From positions 1 to 13,251 of the forward strand of contig SVHQ01000029.1 of NCBI GenBank assembly GCA_015055785.1: a DNA stretch of 13,251 nt. The letters run 5' to 3'. Positions 1 to 7,493 of the stretch are shown one piece after another. The notes beneath the pieces were generated by a model. It saw only the letters and a list, made by a program, of their open reading frames with translations. It searched no databases and had not been told where the DNA came from. A program made the position numbers and the translations under genes. This DNA comes from Clostridiales bacterium (lineage in GTDB: Bacteria; Bacillota_A; Clostridia; Christensenellales; Borkfalkiaceae). Within the stretch, counting starts at the first letter, position 1. Each line of letters starts with the position of its first letter.

Positions 1-1508
1 CCACGTAAAATTTCCGTTACACGTGAATTGGCAGGCCACAACACGTCGCGCACTTGGCGTTTATCCGCAATCGAATGGTTCGCAAGCCCCAGCACGTACA
101 CTTCTCTGCGCGCGTTTTCGTGTATGCCGTTTTCGTGTTCATAGACCTCTAAAAGTTCTTCATAAATGCCGTCCGTGCGGAAAACCTCTCCTATGATATA
201 TCCCATCGACACCGCGATAATGACGGGAAGAAGCGGCGCGAAACTGCCTGTAAATTCGCAAATCATGATAATTGCCGTAATGGGAGCTTTGATAATCGTC
301 GTGAAAAACGCCGCCATACACAGCATGACCATCAAATCACAATAAGCGTTGTCCATGCCAAGCTTCACCCATAACGTATTCATCAAACCGCCAAGACACG
401 CCCCGATTGCAATAATGGGAATGAAAATACCGCAAGGAATCCCCGATCCAACGTTCACCGCCGTAATTATAAATTTTAACAGCAATACGACAACCAACGT
501 CCAAAAAATCGATAATCCAAACGCACTTTCCGTCGTCGGTTGGCTCAAACCGCCGTGCGTACCAAGCGATTCTATCAAATCATGGCCGCCGCCCATTACA
601 TCTACAGCGAGCAAGGACACGATCCCGCCAAGCAACACGGCAACACAAATGCGTGCACTATGGGTTGATTTTTTATCTTTTAATTGAAGTTTTTTAAAGA
701 GTCCGCGCAGTTTAAAACAAATTTTATAAAAAGCAACCCCAATAAGTCCGCAGACAGCCCCCGAAAGTAATACGTACACGTATTCGCTTATAGGCATTTC
801 GCGGAAGATATAGGAATGGAACGAACTCTGCACTTCCATTCCTAAAGCGTTATAAATACCCGTGCGCGTAAGCATACCGAAGATTACAGATGAAAAGGCG
901 CAAATAAATACTTCGGGCGTGAAGCGTTTATGCGCTTCTTCAAAAGCAAATGCTATCCCCGTCAAGGGTGCGTTGGACGCTACGGCAAGCCCCGCACAAG
1001 CACCGCCCGTAATTTGATATTTACGAATCATTTGATCGCGACGCAACAAAGACGCCACACCATCGCCCATACACGCGCCGATAAATACGCTTGGTCCCTC
1101 TGCGCCAATGGAAAGCCCTGCAAAAATGCTCAACAAACTGCTTGCAAACATTGCCGTCAAATCACGATACCATTTAAAATGCACCGAACCGCGCGTTGCG
1201 CCCTCAGCTTGGGGTATGCCACAGCCACCGATAGCGGAAGAAATATGCACCGCCACCCCTAAAGCAACCGCCACGACAAACAGTCCCAACAAAAGCAAGG
1301 GAATAAATAACGGATTGGCGCGCAAATACGCATACACGTCACGCGAGATACTCTCCCCCTCATGCGCGAGAATGTTAAACAGTGTGACGATAACTCCAGC
1401 AAAAACGCCCGTAACACAGCCCGTCAGCATCAATTCAATAAAGCTACGGTAAAGTTTCCCTGCCGTCACCGTTTTTTCATGTTTTTTGTTATTTTTAAAC
1501 TTTTTCAT
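1..1508 (-). CDS. ClC-family chloride/proton antiporter with TrkA-C-like tail (partial at 3' end)
   Basis: A membrane ClC transporter, 502 complete codons visible; the C-terminus runs off the left edge. All three ion-pathway motifs are present: GCGIP (residues 95-99), GAEGP (135-139) and GIFIP (360-364). E137 matches the external gating glutamate. The FEE at 189-191 places E191 at the internal proton glutamate of the E. coli protein, and Y449 (GIYEELL) matches its central tyrosine, so an H+/Cl- exchanger is more likely than a channel. The selectivity-filter serine of GSGIP is Cys96 here. Residues about 470-503 (VYVLGLANHS then LWPANSRVTEILRG) resemble the start of a TrkA-C/RCK-C regulatory domain. 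The ATG at 1508 has an AAGGA ribosome binding site 8 bases upstream (1517-1521). It lies 74 bases after the ABC exporter genes and may be co-transcribed. Family identity is firm; substrate is inferred. Confidence 0.93.
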   Translation of the reverse strand, partial: MKKFKNNKKHEKTVTAGKLYRSFIELMLTGCVTGVFAGVIVTLFNILAHEGESISRDVYAYLRANPLFIPLLLLGLFVVAVALGVAVHISSAIGGCGIPQAEGATRGSVHFKWYRDLTAMFASSLLSIFAGLSIGAEGPSVFIGACMGDGVASLLRRDQMIRKYQITGGACAGLAVASNAPLTGIAFAFEEAHKRFTPEVFICAFSSVIFGMLTRTGIYNALGMEVQSSFHSYIFREMPISEYVYVLLSGAVCGLIGVAFYKICFKLRGLFKKLQLKDKKSTHSARICVAVLLGGIVSLLAVDVMGGGHDLIESLGTHGGLSQPTTESAFGLSIFWTLVVVLLLKFIITAVNVGSGIPCGIFIPIIAIGACLGGLMNTLWVKLGMDNAYCDLMVMLCMAAFFTTIIKAPITAIIMICEFTGSFAPLLPVIIAVSMGYIIGEVFRTDGIYEELLEVYEHENGIHENARREVYVLGLANHSIADKRQVRDVLWPANSRVTEILR

Positions 1509-1523
1509 AAGCACATTCCTTTT

Positions 1524-1552
1524 ATTGTAGAGGCGTATCTATTGCATTTCAT
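1524..1552 (-). promoter_or_regulatory. Possible sigma-A promoter before the ClC gene
   Basis: On the minus strand, ATGAAA (1547-1552, 4/6 to consensus) is followed by a 17-base spacer and TACAAT (1524-1529, 5/6). The predicted start would fall around 1517, which would clip the ribosome binding site. It may therefore be chance, and the ClC gene may be read only from upstream. Confidence 0.28.
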
Positions 1553-1582
1553 CGCATACCTGCCCCCTGCGTTTTCCCTTTT

Positions 1583-3349
1583 TTAAGAAAATTGACCGTT
1601 ATACAACCGCGCATACGCGCCGCCCTTTTGCAACAATTCAAAATGCGTACCTTGTTCCACCACACGTCCCGATTCCATCACCAAAATGCAATCGGAATGA
1701 ATGATTGTGGAAAGTCTGTGCGCGACGATAAACGAGGTTCTGCCCTGCATTAATTTGTCGAATGCATCGCCAATTTTACGTTCGGTGCGCGTGTCGATAG
1801 AGGACGTTGCTTCGTCCAAAATTAACATGGGCGGTTGCGTCAACATAATACGGGCAATACACAAAAGCTGTTTTTGACCCTCAGAAAGTCCGCCGCCCTC
1901 TTCCGATAAAAGAGTATCGTAACCCTTTTCCATACGTTTGATAAAGCTGTGTGCATGCGAAGCTTTTGCCGCCGCAATCATTTCCTCGTCCGTTGCATTG
2001 GGTTTTCCCATTTTTAAATTCTCGCGAACGGTGCCGCTCTTGAGCCACGTTTCTTGTAAAACCATGCCGTAATGGCTACGCAATGATTCACGCGTTACGT
2101 TTTGGATATTTTCACCCTCTACTTTCACTTCGCCGCTCGATACGTCGTAGAAACGCATTAATAGATTAATCAACGTCGTTTTACCGCTGCCCGTACGGCC
2201 AACAATTGCCACGCGCTGCCCTGATTGCACCTTTAAATTTAAATCTTCAATTAATTTTTTATCCTGCGTATAGGAGAAATATACCTTTTCCAAAGCAACG
2301 TTGCCTTTTACGTCCGTTAAAACAGCCTTGTCACTATCCGACGTTTCTTCCTCTTCGTCAATCAATTGAAAAATACGTTCTGCACAGGTAAAAGCGCTCT
2401 TTAATTCCGTCACCACGCCTGAAATTTCATTGAAAGGTTTGGTGTACTGATTGGCATAGGACAAAAATTTCGTCAATCCGCCTACGGTGAATATGCCGCT
2501 CGCCACGTCAAACGCGCCAAGCAACGCCACCAACGCGTACACCAAGTTATTGATAAATCTTGTAGAGGGATTGACCAGCGAGGAATAGAACACTGCGTTC
2601 ATGGAAGCTTTTTGTAAGCGCTCGTTTATCTCGTTGAATTTTTCCTCGTTCGCGCGCTCATGCGCGAAAGCTTGCGTCACTTTTAATCCCACAATGCGCT
2701 CTTCGACAAACGCCGTCTGTTCACCGCGCATGGCGGTCTGTTGTCTAAAGAATTTATGCGTGTGTGTTGCTACAAACCGCGCAACAAATAACGATGCTGG
2801 CGTTACCAACACCACAACCACACCGATTTTGGGATTGGTGATGAGCATAAACACAATCGTACCTAATATCGTCATAACGCCCGTAAAAAACTGCGTAAAT
2901 CCCATCAATAATCCGTCTGAAAACTGATCGGCATCCGCAACGATACGGCTCACCGTATCCCCATGTGCGTGGGTGTCGATGTACTGCAAGGGCAACGCGC
3001 CCAATTTATGAAATGCGTCCGCGCGCAAGTCACGCACGATGTTACAAGAAAGGTGGTTATTGCAAAGGCTGAGCAGCCATTGACTCACCGCCGCTATCAA
3101 AACTACCACAACGATTTTAACGAAAATCGCTTTTAAACTCGACCATGCCACCCCCGTTTCCACAATGCAGTCGATTGCGTCGCCGAAGAAAACGGGTACG
3201 CAAAGGCTCGCCACTACGGTGATGATTGCAAACAACAACGAACCAATGAGTGCCAAAGGATATCTGCCTACATATTTTAAAATACGTTTTAACGTGCTGC
3301 CTTTGATGGGGGTATTTTTCTTTATGGAAGGCGTTTTTACTTGTTTCAT
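1583..3349 (-). CDS. Heterodimeric ABC exporter, subunit with the intact ATPase site
   Basis: A 588-residue half-transporter: an N-terminal six-helix ABC exporter membrane domain (about residues 28-325) followed by a nucleotide-binding domain. The NBD shows Walker A GRTGSGKTT (384-392), Q-loop Q432, signature LSEGQ (488-492, off the usual LSGGQ), Walker B LILDE with catalytic E513, and switch histidine H544 in VAHRLST. It therefore supplies a complete Walker A/B/H half-site, while its own signature motif is degenerate. Its partner shows the complementary pattern, as in BmrC/BmrD, LmrC/LmrD and TM287/288 type multidrug exporters. Its ATG overlaps the partner's TGA as ATGA at 3346-3349, implying translational coupling and fixed stoichiometry. 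The likely role is ATP-driven export of drugs or lipids across the cytoplasmic membrane; the substrate cannot be told from sequence. Confidence 0.94.
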   Translation of the reverse strand: MKQVKTPSIKKNTPIKGSTLKRILKYVGRYPLALIGSLLFAIITVVASLCVPVFFGDAIDCIVETGVAWSSLKAIFVKIVVVVLIAAVSQWLLSLCNNHLSCNIVRDLRADAFHKLGALPLQYIDTHAHGDTVSRIVADADQFSDGLLMGFTQFFTGVMTILGTIVFMLITNPKIGVVVVLVTPASLFVARFVATHTHKFFRQQTAMRGEQTAFVEERIVGLKVTQAFAHERANEEKFNEINERLQKASMNAVFYSSLVNPSTRFINNLVYALVALLGAFDVASGIFTVGGLTKFLSYANQYTKPFNEISGVVTELKSAFTCAERIFQLIDEEEETSDSDKAVLTDVKGNVALEKVYFSYTQDKKLIEDLNLKVQSGQRVAIVGRTGSGKTTLINLLMRFYDVSSGEVKVEGENIQNVTRESLRSHYGMVLQETWLKSGTVRENLKMGKPNATDEEMIAAAKASHAHSFIKRMEKGYDTLLSEEGGGLSEGQKQLLCIARIMLTQPPMLILDEATSSIDTRTERKIGDAFDKLMQGRTSFIVAHRLSTIIHSDCILVMESGRVVEQGTHFELLQKGGAYARLYNGQFS

Positions 3350-5109
3350 GCGATTTGCCCTCCTTTTTCTTCCCCGTCATCGTATTGCGAATGATAAATT
3401 TCACGATAGACCTCGCACGCTTGCATTAGCTGTGCGTGCGTGCCGACTCCCACTGCAACACCATCGTCCAATACAACGATTTTATCCGCATCACGAACAG
3501 AGGATGCCCTTTGCGACACGATTACCACCGTCGTTTCTAACTCTTTTATCGCTTTACGGAGCGACGCGTCCGTTGCATAGTCCAACGCCGAGGACGCATC
3601 GTCTAAAATTAAAATTTCGGGGTTTCGCACCAATGCGCGCGCAATCGTCAAACGCTGCTTTTGTCCACCTGAAAAATTCTTGCCGCCTTGCTCCACCTTA
3701 GCGTCCAAACCGCCCTTTTCTTTCACCACTTCTTCCGCCTGCGCACAACGCAAAGCTTGCCACAACTCCTCGTCCGTAGCATCCGCCCTACCCCACAAGA
3801 GGTTTTCACGAATCGTGCCTTTAAATAGTATTGCCTTTTGCGGCACTACGCCAATACGTTCACGAAGGAAATCTTGCATATCCAAACGATTGACGTTTTT
3901 ACCGTCCACCAAAACGCGGCCTTTCGTTACGTCATAAAAATGCGGTATCATATTGACAAGCGTTGTTTTACCGCTCCCCGTGCCGCCGATAACCCCCAGT
4001 GTTTCTCCGCGCTTTACTCGGAAAGATATATCGGTGAGGGCTGCGTCCGCTCCATCCAAATAGCGCACGGAAACATCATCGAATACAATCATATCCTCGT
4101 TTCTTTCCTGCGTTTCTTCTTCATTCTCGTACACCTGCAATGACGGCTGCATTTCCAACACTTTTTCAATACGGCTGCCGCTCGCCGCTCCTTTCGTCAC
4201 CGTTACAATGAGATTGGCAAGCTTGACAAGTTCGATTAAAATTTGCCCCATGAGATTGTAAAGAGCGATAACTTTACCTTGTGTAAGATTGCCTGCATCC
4301 ACACGGAGTGCCCCCGTCCACAAAAGTAAAATAATCGCCAAATTAATCAAAACATAGGTCAAAGGATTGGTAAGCGAGGCAATTCCCCCCACAAATTTTC
4401 GTTCTTTTGTGAGTGCTTCGTTACGCATTTTGAAAATTCCACGCTCCTCTTCCTCTTGACAAAAGGCACGCAGCACCCTTGCACCCGTTAAATTTTCACG
4501 CGTGGAAAGAAGCACTTTATCCAATTTCGCCTGCGCTTTTTTATACAACGGCATACAAATAAACATGATGGCAAACACCACAACCGCAAGCACGGCTATC
4601 GTACCGCCGAATACAGCAAAAGAAGCAGGGTCGATAATGCAAGCGACTATCCATGCGCCAAACACCACGAATGGTGAACGGAGCAAAAGCCGTAAAAACA
4701 AGTTTACAGCCGATTGCAATTGGTCAACGTCGCTCGTCATGCGCGTGAGCATGGTGGAAGTGCCCAGTTTGTCGATGTCTTTATAACTGAGCGATTGCAA
4801 TTTTTTAAATAAATCCCGTCTAACACCCGCCGAAACGCCTGTTGCCGTCTTTGCCGCAAAATACTGTGCAATTACGGAAAATATTAAACCGACCAAGCCG
4901 AATACGGCAAGCACCACGCACATCCAAACAAGGAACGGTTTGTCTGCGTGCGGATACGCGCCATCAACGTTCTCGCCCAAGCCCCTATCTACAATAAGGC
5001 TGACAATGAACGGCACCAGCAATTCAAAGGTCGCTTCCGCCATTTTAAAAAGCGGAGCTAACAGACTTTGCCATTTATAAGGTTTTAAATACGTAAGAAT
5101 CTTTTTCAT
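3346..5109 (-). CDS. Heterodimeric ABC exporter, subunit with the degenerate ATPase site
   Basis: A half-transporter of 587 residues counted from the ATG at 5109. The N-terminus MKKILTYLKPYK is typical of this family. The membrane domain covers about residues 15-310. The NBD has Walker A GGTGSGKTT (375-383), Q424, canonical signature FSGGQ (479-483), Walker B LILDD with D504 in place of the catalytic glutamate, and Q533 (IVSQRAS) where the switch histidine normally sits. These changes mark the non-catalytic site of heterodimeric exporters, and its normal signature motif would complete the partner's active site. An in-frame GTG at 5157 would add 16 residues (MFFLAFTLFSCYNKTN). I reject it because those codons overlap a strong extended -10 box and look unlike a family N-terminus. 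No Shine-Dalgarno precedes 5109; see the promoter entry. It is the first gene of the ABC pair. Confidence 0.93.
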   Translation of the reverse strand: MKKILTYLKPYKWQSLLAPLFKMAEATFELLVPFIVSLIVDRGLGENVDGAYPHADKPFLVWMCVVLAVFGLVGLIFSVIAQYFAAKTATGVSAGVRRDLFKKLQSLSYKDIDKLGTSTMLTRMTSDVDQLQSAVNLFLRLLLRSPFVVFGAWIVACIIDPASFAVFGGTIAVLAVVVFAIMFICMPLYKKAQAKLDKVLLSTRENLTGARVLRAFCQEEEERGIFKMRNEALTKERKFVGGIASLTNPLTYVLINLAIILLLWTGALRVDAGNLTQGKVIALYNLMGQILIELVKLANLIVTVTKGAASGSRIEKVLEMQPSLQVYENEEETQERNEDMIVFDDVSVRYLDGADAALTDISFRVKRGETLGVIGGTGSGKTTLVNMIPHFYDVTKGRVLVDGKNVNRLDMQDFLRERIGVVPQKAILFKGTIRENLLWGRADATDEELWQALRCAQAEEVVKEKGGLDAKVEQGGKNFSGGQKQRLTIARALVRNPEILILDDASSALDYATDASLRKAIKELETTVVIVSQRASSVRDADKIVVLDDGVAVGVGTHAQLMQACEVYREIYHSQYDDGEEKGGQIA

Positions 5110-5118
5110 ATTGGTCTT

Positions 5119-5147
5119 ATTATAGCACGAAAAAAGCGTGAAAGCAA
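5119..5147 (-). promoter_or_regulatory. Extended -10 promoter for the ABC exporter genes, probably leaderless
   Basis: On the minus strand, TGCTATAAT (TATAAT at 5119-5124) is a perfect -10 with a TGn extension. TTGCTT at 5142-5147 is a weak -35 at 17 bases. The expected start near 5112 is only about three bases before the ATG at 5109, and no ribosome binding site fits in between. Confidence 0.6.
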
Positions 5148-5255
5148 GAAAAAACACTTCCTTATTTTAATTGCGCACACGCGTAAAGCGTTAATTTCAA
5201 CTAATCATAAAGCACCCACAAATTTATCCGTGTGTTATTGTAAGGACGCTTGCAA

Positions 5256-5290
5256 TAAAAAATAGGTCGCGTATTTGATTTTACGCGACC
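5256..5290 (-). terminator. Rho-independent terminator after the 323-aa gene
   Basis: A 9-bp perfect stem GGTCGCGTA (5265-5273) pairs with TACGCGACC (5282-5290) around an 8-base loop. On the minus strand it is followed by a T-rich run (TATTTTTTATT, about 5254-5264). It lies 25 bases past the stop at 5316 and separates that transcript from the ABC genes. Confidence 0.85.
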
Positions 5291-5315
5291 CTGTTTGTAT
5301 TTATTGTTCAATTTA

Positions 5316-6287
5316 TTATTCTTCATCTGCCTCTACGGACGCTGCTTCGCTGTTTTCTTCCTCGGGTCCGTTCAGGATATATTCATACAACGTTTTATAG
5401 TTGCGAATGGTAAGTAAACGCTCCCCTGCCCCCGTCGAAGCGAGATTTTCGTTCGTACGATACATACGGAATGCATTGATAAATTTGTTCGCAAAAACAG
5501 CAAAAATGATAAACGCCACCACCCATGCCACTGCACAAATAATCGTCGGCAAAACGTAGGTGTTTTTCGGCGTGCTCGTAATTTTTCCGCCAAATATGAT
5601 TGCCAAAACCAAAGCCAACAACATCGGCACCGTGGCAATCGCGAAATGGATTGCCGCCGTTTTTAAACGGTCTTTCAAATACTCACGACGCTTTTGTTGC
5701 TTTTCTTCCACTTCCTCCGCCAAAGGAGCTTCCTCTTCGGATAATTCCTGCAAGCGGCGTTGAAAAACGTCACCGTAATCACGTTTTAATACTTCCAACG
5801 TTTCATAACCCACGTCATATTCCATCGTTTCCACGCCGATATCTGCGTACTTTTCCACCAAAACGTCAGGCTCTTTGAAATTTTCCGTTTTGGCGCGCCA
5901 CAAACCCAACGACGCTTCCTTGGGATTATCGTCTAATTTACACGCCTTTTCATATTTTTGCGCTGCCGCTTTAAAACTTTCCGCCGCGAGGAATTCATCA
6001 CCCTCCGCGCAATATCTTTCATAGTCCGCTCTGCGACGGGCGGCTGCTTCCGCTCTTTCCTTGCGAATACGTTCTGCGTCCTCTGGGGTAAGACCAATTA
6101 AATCCTCGTCCGTTTCCTCTACAAAATCGGGAAATTCAAAAGAGATTTCTTCCGCTTCCAGCGTTTCTTCCCCCTCTGCGTTTTCATTTTCAGCGGTCAA
6201 TTCGTCCGTAACGTCTACGTAACCGTCTTTTGTCTTTCTCAAACGCACGCCTCTGCCGTATTCATCATCAATAATTCTTTCTTCCAT
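5316..6287 (-). CDS. Unrecognised protein with TPR-like region and two membrane segments
   Basis: A 323-residue protein I cannot assign to a named family. The N-terminal 65 residues are very acidic. Residues about 70-135 are helical and charged, and YCAEGDEFLAAESFKAAAQKYEKACKLDD (in pieces, 92-120) reads like a TPR hairpin: an A/G-rich helix, a helix rich in A, Y and K, then a D-D-N-P turn. A charged stretch about 176-208 could form a coiled coil. Two hydrophobic segments, about 211-233 and 244-266, are likely transmembrane, leaving both termini on the same side (cytoplasmic by positive charges at 199-209 and 267-277). The C-terminal tail is again acidic. The ATG at 6287 has GGGAG 7 bases upstream (6295-6299). 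It lies 87 bases after ispE on the same strand and is probably co-transcribed with it. TPR plus membrane anchor suggests a scaffold at the membrane, but this is inference. Confidence 0.85.
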   Translation of the reverse strand: MEERIIDDEYGRGVRLRKTKDGYVDVTDELTAENENAEGEETLEAEEISFEFPDFVEETDEDLIGLTPEDAERIRKERAEAAARRRADYERYCAEGDEFLAAESFKAAAQKYEKACKLDDNPKEASLGLWRAKTENFKEPDVLVEKYADIGVETMEYDVGYETLEVLKRDYGDVFQRRLQELSEEEAPLAEEVEEKQQKRREYLKDRLKTAAIHFAIATVPMLLALVLAIIFGGKITSTPKNTYVLPTIICAVAWVVAFIIFAVFANKFINAFRMYRTNENLASTGAGERLLTIRNYKTLYEYILNGPEEENSEAASVEADEE

Positions 6288-6374
6288 GCCTTTTCTCCCG
6301 TTATTTTATCCTTTTTTATCCATTCGGCAACATTTTTATACCAATCAAATGCCTTTTTGCCGTTTTCTAACCCA

Positions 6375-7322
6375 TTATTTGTTGTTTACGCGCTCCCAAT
6401 CCCCTAACACGAACGGATTGTGCCATTTTTTGTTTTTTCCCTCATAGTCGGGAATCACCGTTTCCGCTACGTACGCGCGGAATTTACCGCGATAACGACT
6501 CTTCGCCCACTGACAAAGCTCTTTTGTTTCAAACATTGCCAAAACACAGCTTCCCGAACCCGTCATCACCGCGCCAAGCGGAGAAAAATCGTTCGCTTCT
6601 TGAAAGGCTGTTTTAACGTCCTCATTCAAGCTGGATGCAGGCAGAAAAAGGTCGTTTATCAAATACCTGCCCACCTCGTTTGCATCATTTTGCAATAAAG
6701 CTTCGATACAGTTTTGCGTGGCGGTTTTATCCTCTTTTGTTGTGGAAATATCGTCCGAATGCAAACGGTCGTACTCCTTATAGCAGCCGCCTGCCGACAC
6801 CACGGAAGAAGGGCAAAGCAATAAAAAATGTAATTTATCCTTGAAAGCAAGGGGCGTCACTTGTTCTCCTCTGCCTTGCATACGCGCAAAACCGCCCGTC
6901 AACATATACCCCGTATCACTGCCAAGCTCGTCCGCCAAGGCTTTCAACGCAACCCTGTCCCCTATGTTATACAATTTTGCCATACCGTTGATAACGCCTG
7001 AAATATCCGCAGAAGAACCGCCAAGCCCTGCCCCAATAGGGATATTTTTATACACCGTAATGTCCGCGCCGTTTACGCCAAATCTTTTTGAAAAGGCTTC
7101 CGCCGCTTTCAACGCATTGTTCTTTTCAGGCGGAATACTTTCACTATCCATGCCGTGCATGATAATGCTGCTGAGTTTATCTTTGCGCTTTTTTAATACG
7201 ATTAAATCGAAAATATTTACGCTCGCCACCAAGGAATCCAACAGATGGTAGCCCTCTTTCACCCCAACGATTTCCAGCGTTAGGTTGACTTTTGCGTATG
7301 ATTTGATTCTAACCGTGTTCAT
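6375..7322 (-). CDS. ispE: 4-diphosphocytidyl-2-C-methyl-D-erythritol kinase
   Basis: A GHMP-family kinase, 315 residues, which phosphorylates the 2-hydroxyl of CDP-methylerythritol with ATP in the cytosolic MEP isoprenoid pathway. Visible hallmarks are the N-terminal SYAKVNLTLEI with catalytic-type Lys11, the glycine-rich ATP loop IPIGAGLGGSSAD (94-106), LGSDTGYML with Asp136 at the catalytic aspartate position, GRGE (150-153) and the C-terminal MTGSGSCVLAMF (253-264). Family members usually end near residue 285-295. This one carries an extra tail (about 291-315, rich in Trp, Lys and Asn), and the next frame stays open past the stop. A strong AAGGAG lies 4 bases before the ATG (7327-7332). 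Upstream are a good sigma-A promoter and a hairpin at the start of the leader. In B. subtilis ispE also sits close to veg, supporting the call. Confidence 0.95.
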   Translation of the reverse strand: MNTVRIKSYAKVNLTLEIVGVKEGYHLLDSLVASVNIFDLIVLKKRKDKLSSIIMHGMDSESIPPEKNNALKAAEAFSKRFGVNGADITVYKNIPIGAGLGGSSADISGVINGMAKLYNIGDRVALKALADELGSDTGYMLTGGFARMQGRGEQVTPLAFKDKLHFLLLCPSSVVSAGGCYKEYDRLHSDDISTTKEDKTATQNCIEALLQNDANEVGRYLINDLFLPASSLNEDVKTAFQEANDFSPLGAVMTGSGSCVLAMFETKELCQWAKSRYRGKFRAYVAETVIPDYEGKNKKWHNPFVLGDWERVNNK

Positions 7323-7368
7323 GCTTCTCCTTGGCGCGTTCTTATAAAAGTCTGCATTTTACAAAACA

Positions 7369-7400
7369 ACGGCAACGAGGAACACCCCGTTGCCGTGTTC
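7369..7400 (-). terminator. Hairpin between sipL-like gene and ispE: terminator or 5' leader element
   Basis: ACGGCAACG (7369-7377) pairs perfectly with CGTTGCCGT (7388-7396) over 9 bp. On the minus strand it is followed by TGTTTTG, only a modest T-run; on the plus strand it is followed by TTCTTATTTTATT. It could end the sipL-like transcript, but it also lies just downstream of the predicted ispE start. A second, overlapping stem is possible: GAACAC (7380-7385) with GTGTTC (7395-7400). Confidence 0.6.
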
Positions 7401-7407
7401 TTATTTT

Positions 7408-7436
7408 ATTGTACCATATTTTTCCTTGAATTTCAA
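7408..7436 (-). promoter_or_regulatory. ispE: Sigma-A promoter for ispE
   Basis: On the minus strand, TTGAAA (7431-7436, 5/6) is followed by a 17-base spacer and TACAAT (7408-7413, 5/6), with TGG just before it acting as a TGn extension. The start would be near 7401, giving a leader of about 79 bases that begins with the hairpin at 7369-7400. Confidence 0.65.
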
Positions 7437-7493
7437 TACTTTGTGCGCTTTTCTTCTATGTTTTTTTCATTTTTCACATAAAATAAGCCGCTT

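Noticed and set aside
3165..3701. A 178-codon open frame on the plus strand across the ABC gene junction
   Set aside because: It is antisense to two firmly identified ABC subunits and has no family resemblance.
5110..5157. GTG start giving a 603-residue ABC subunit
   Set aside because: The 16 extra residues are not family-like, the AAGGA lies directly against the GTG with almost no spacing, and the codons overlap an extended -10 box.
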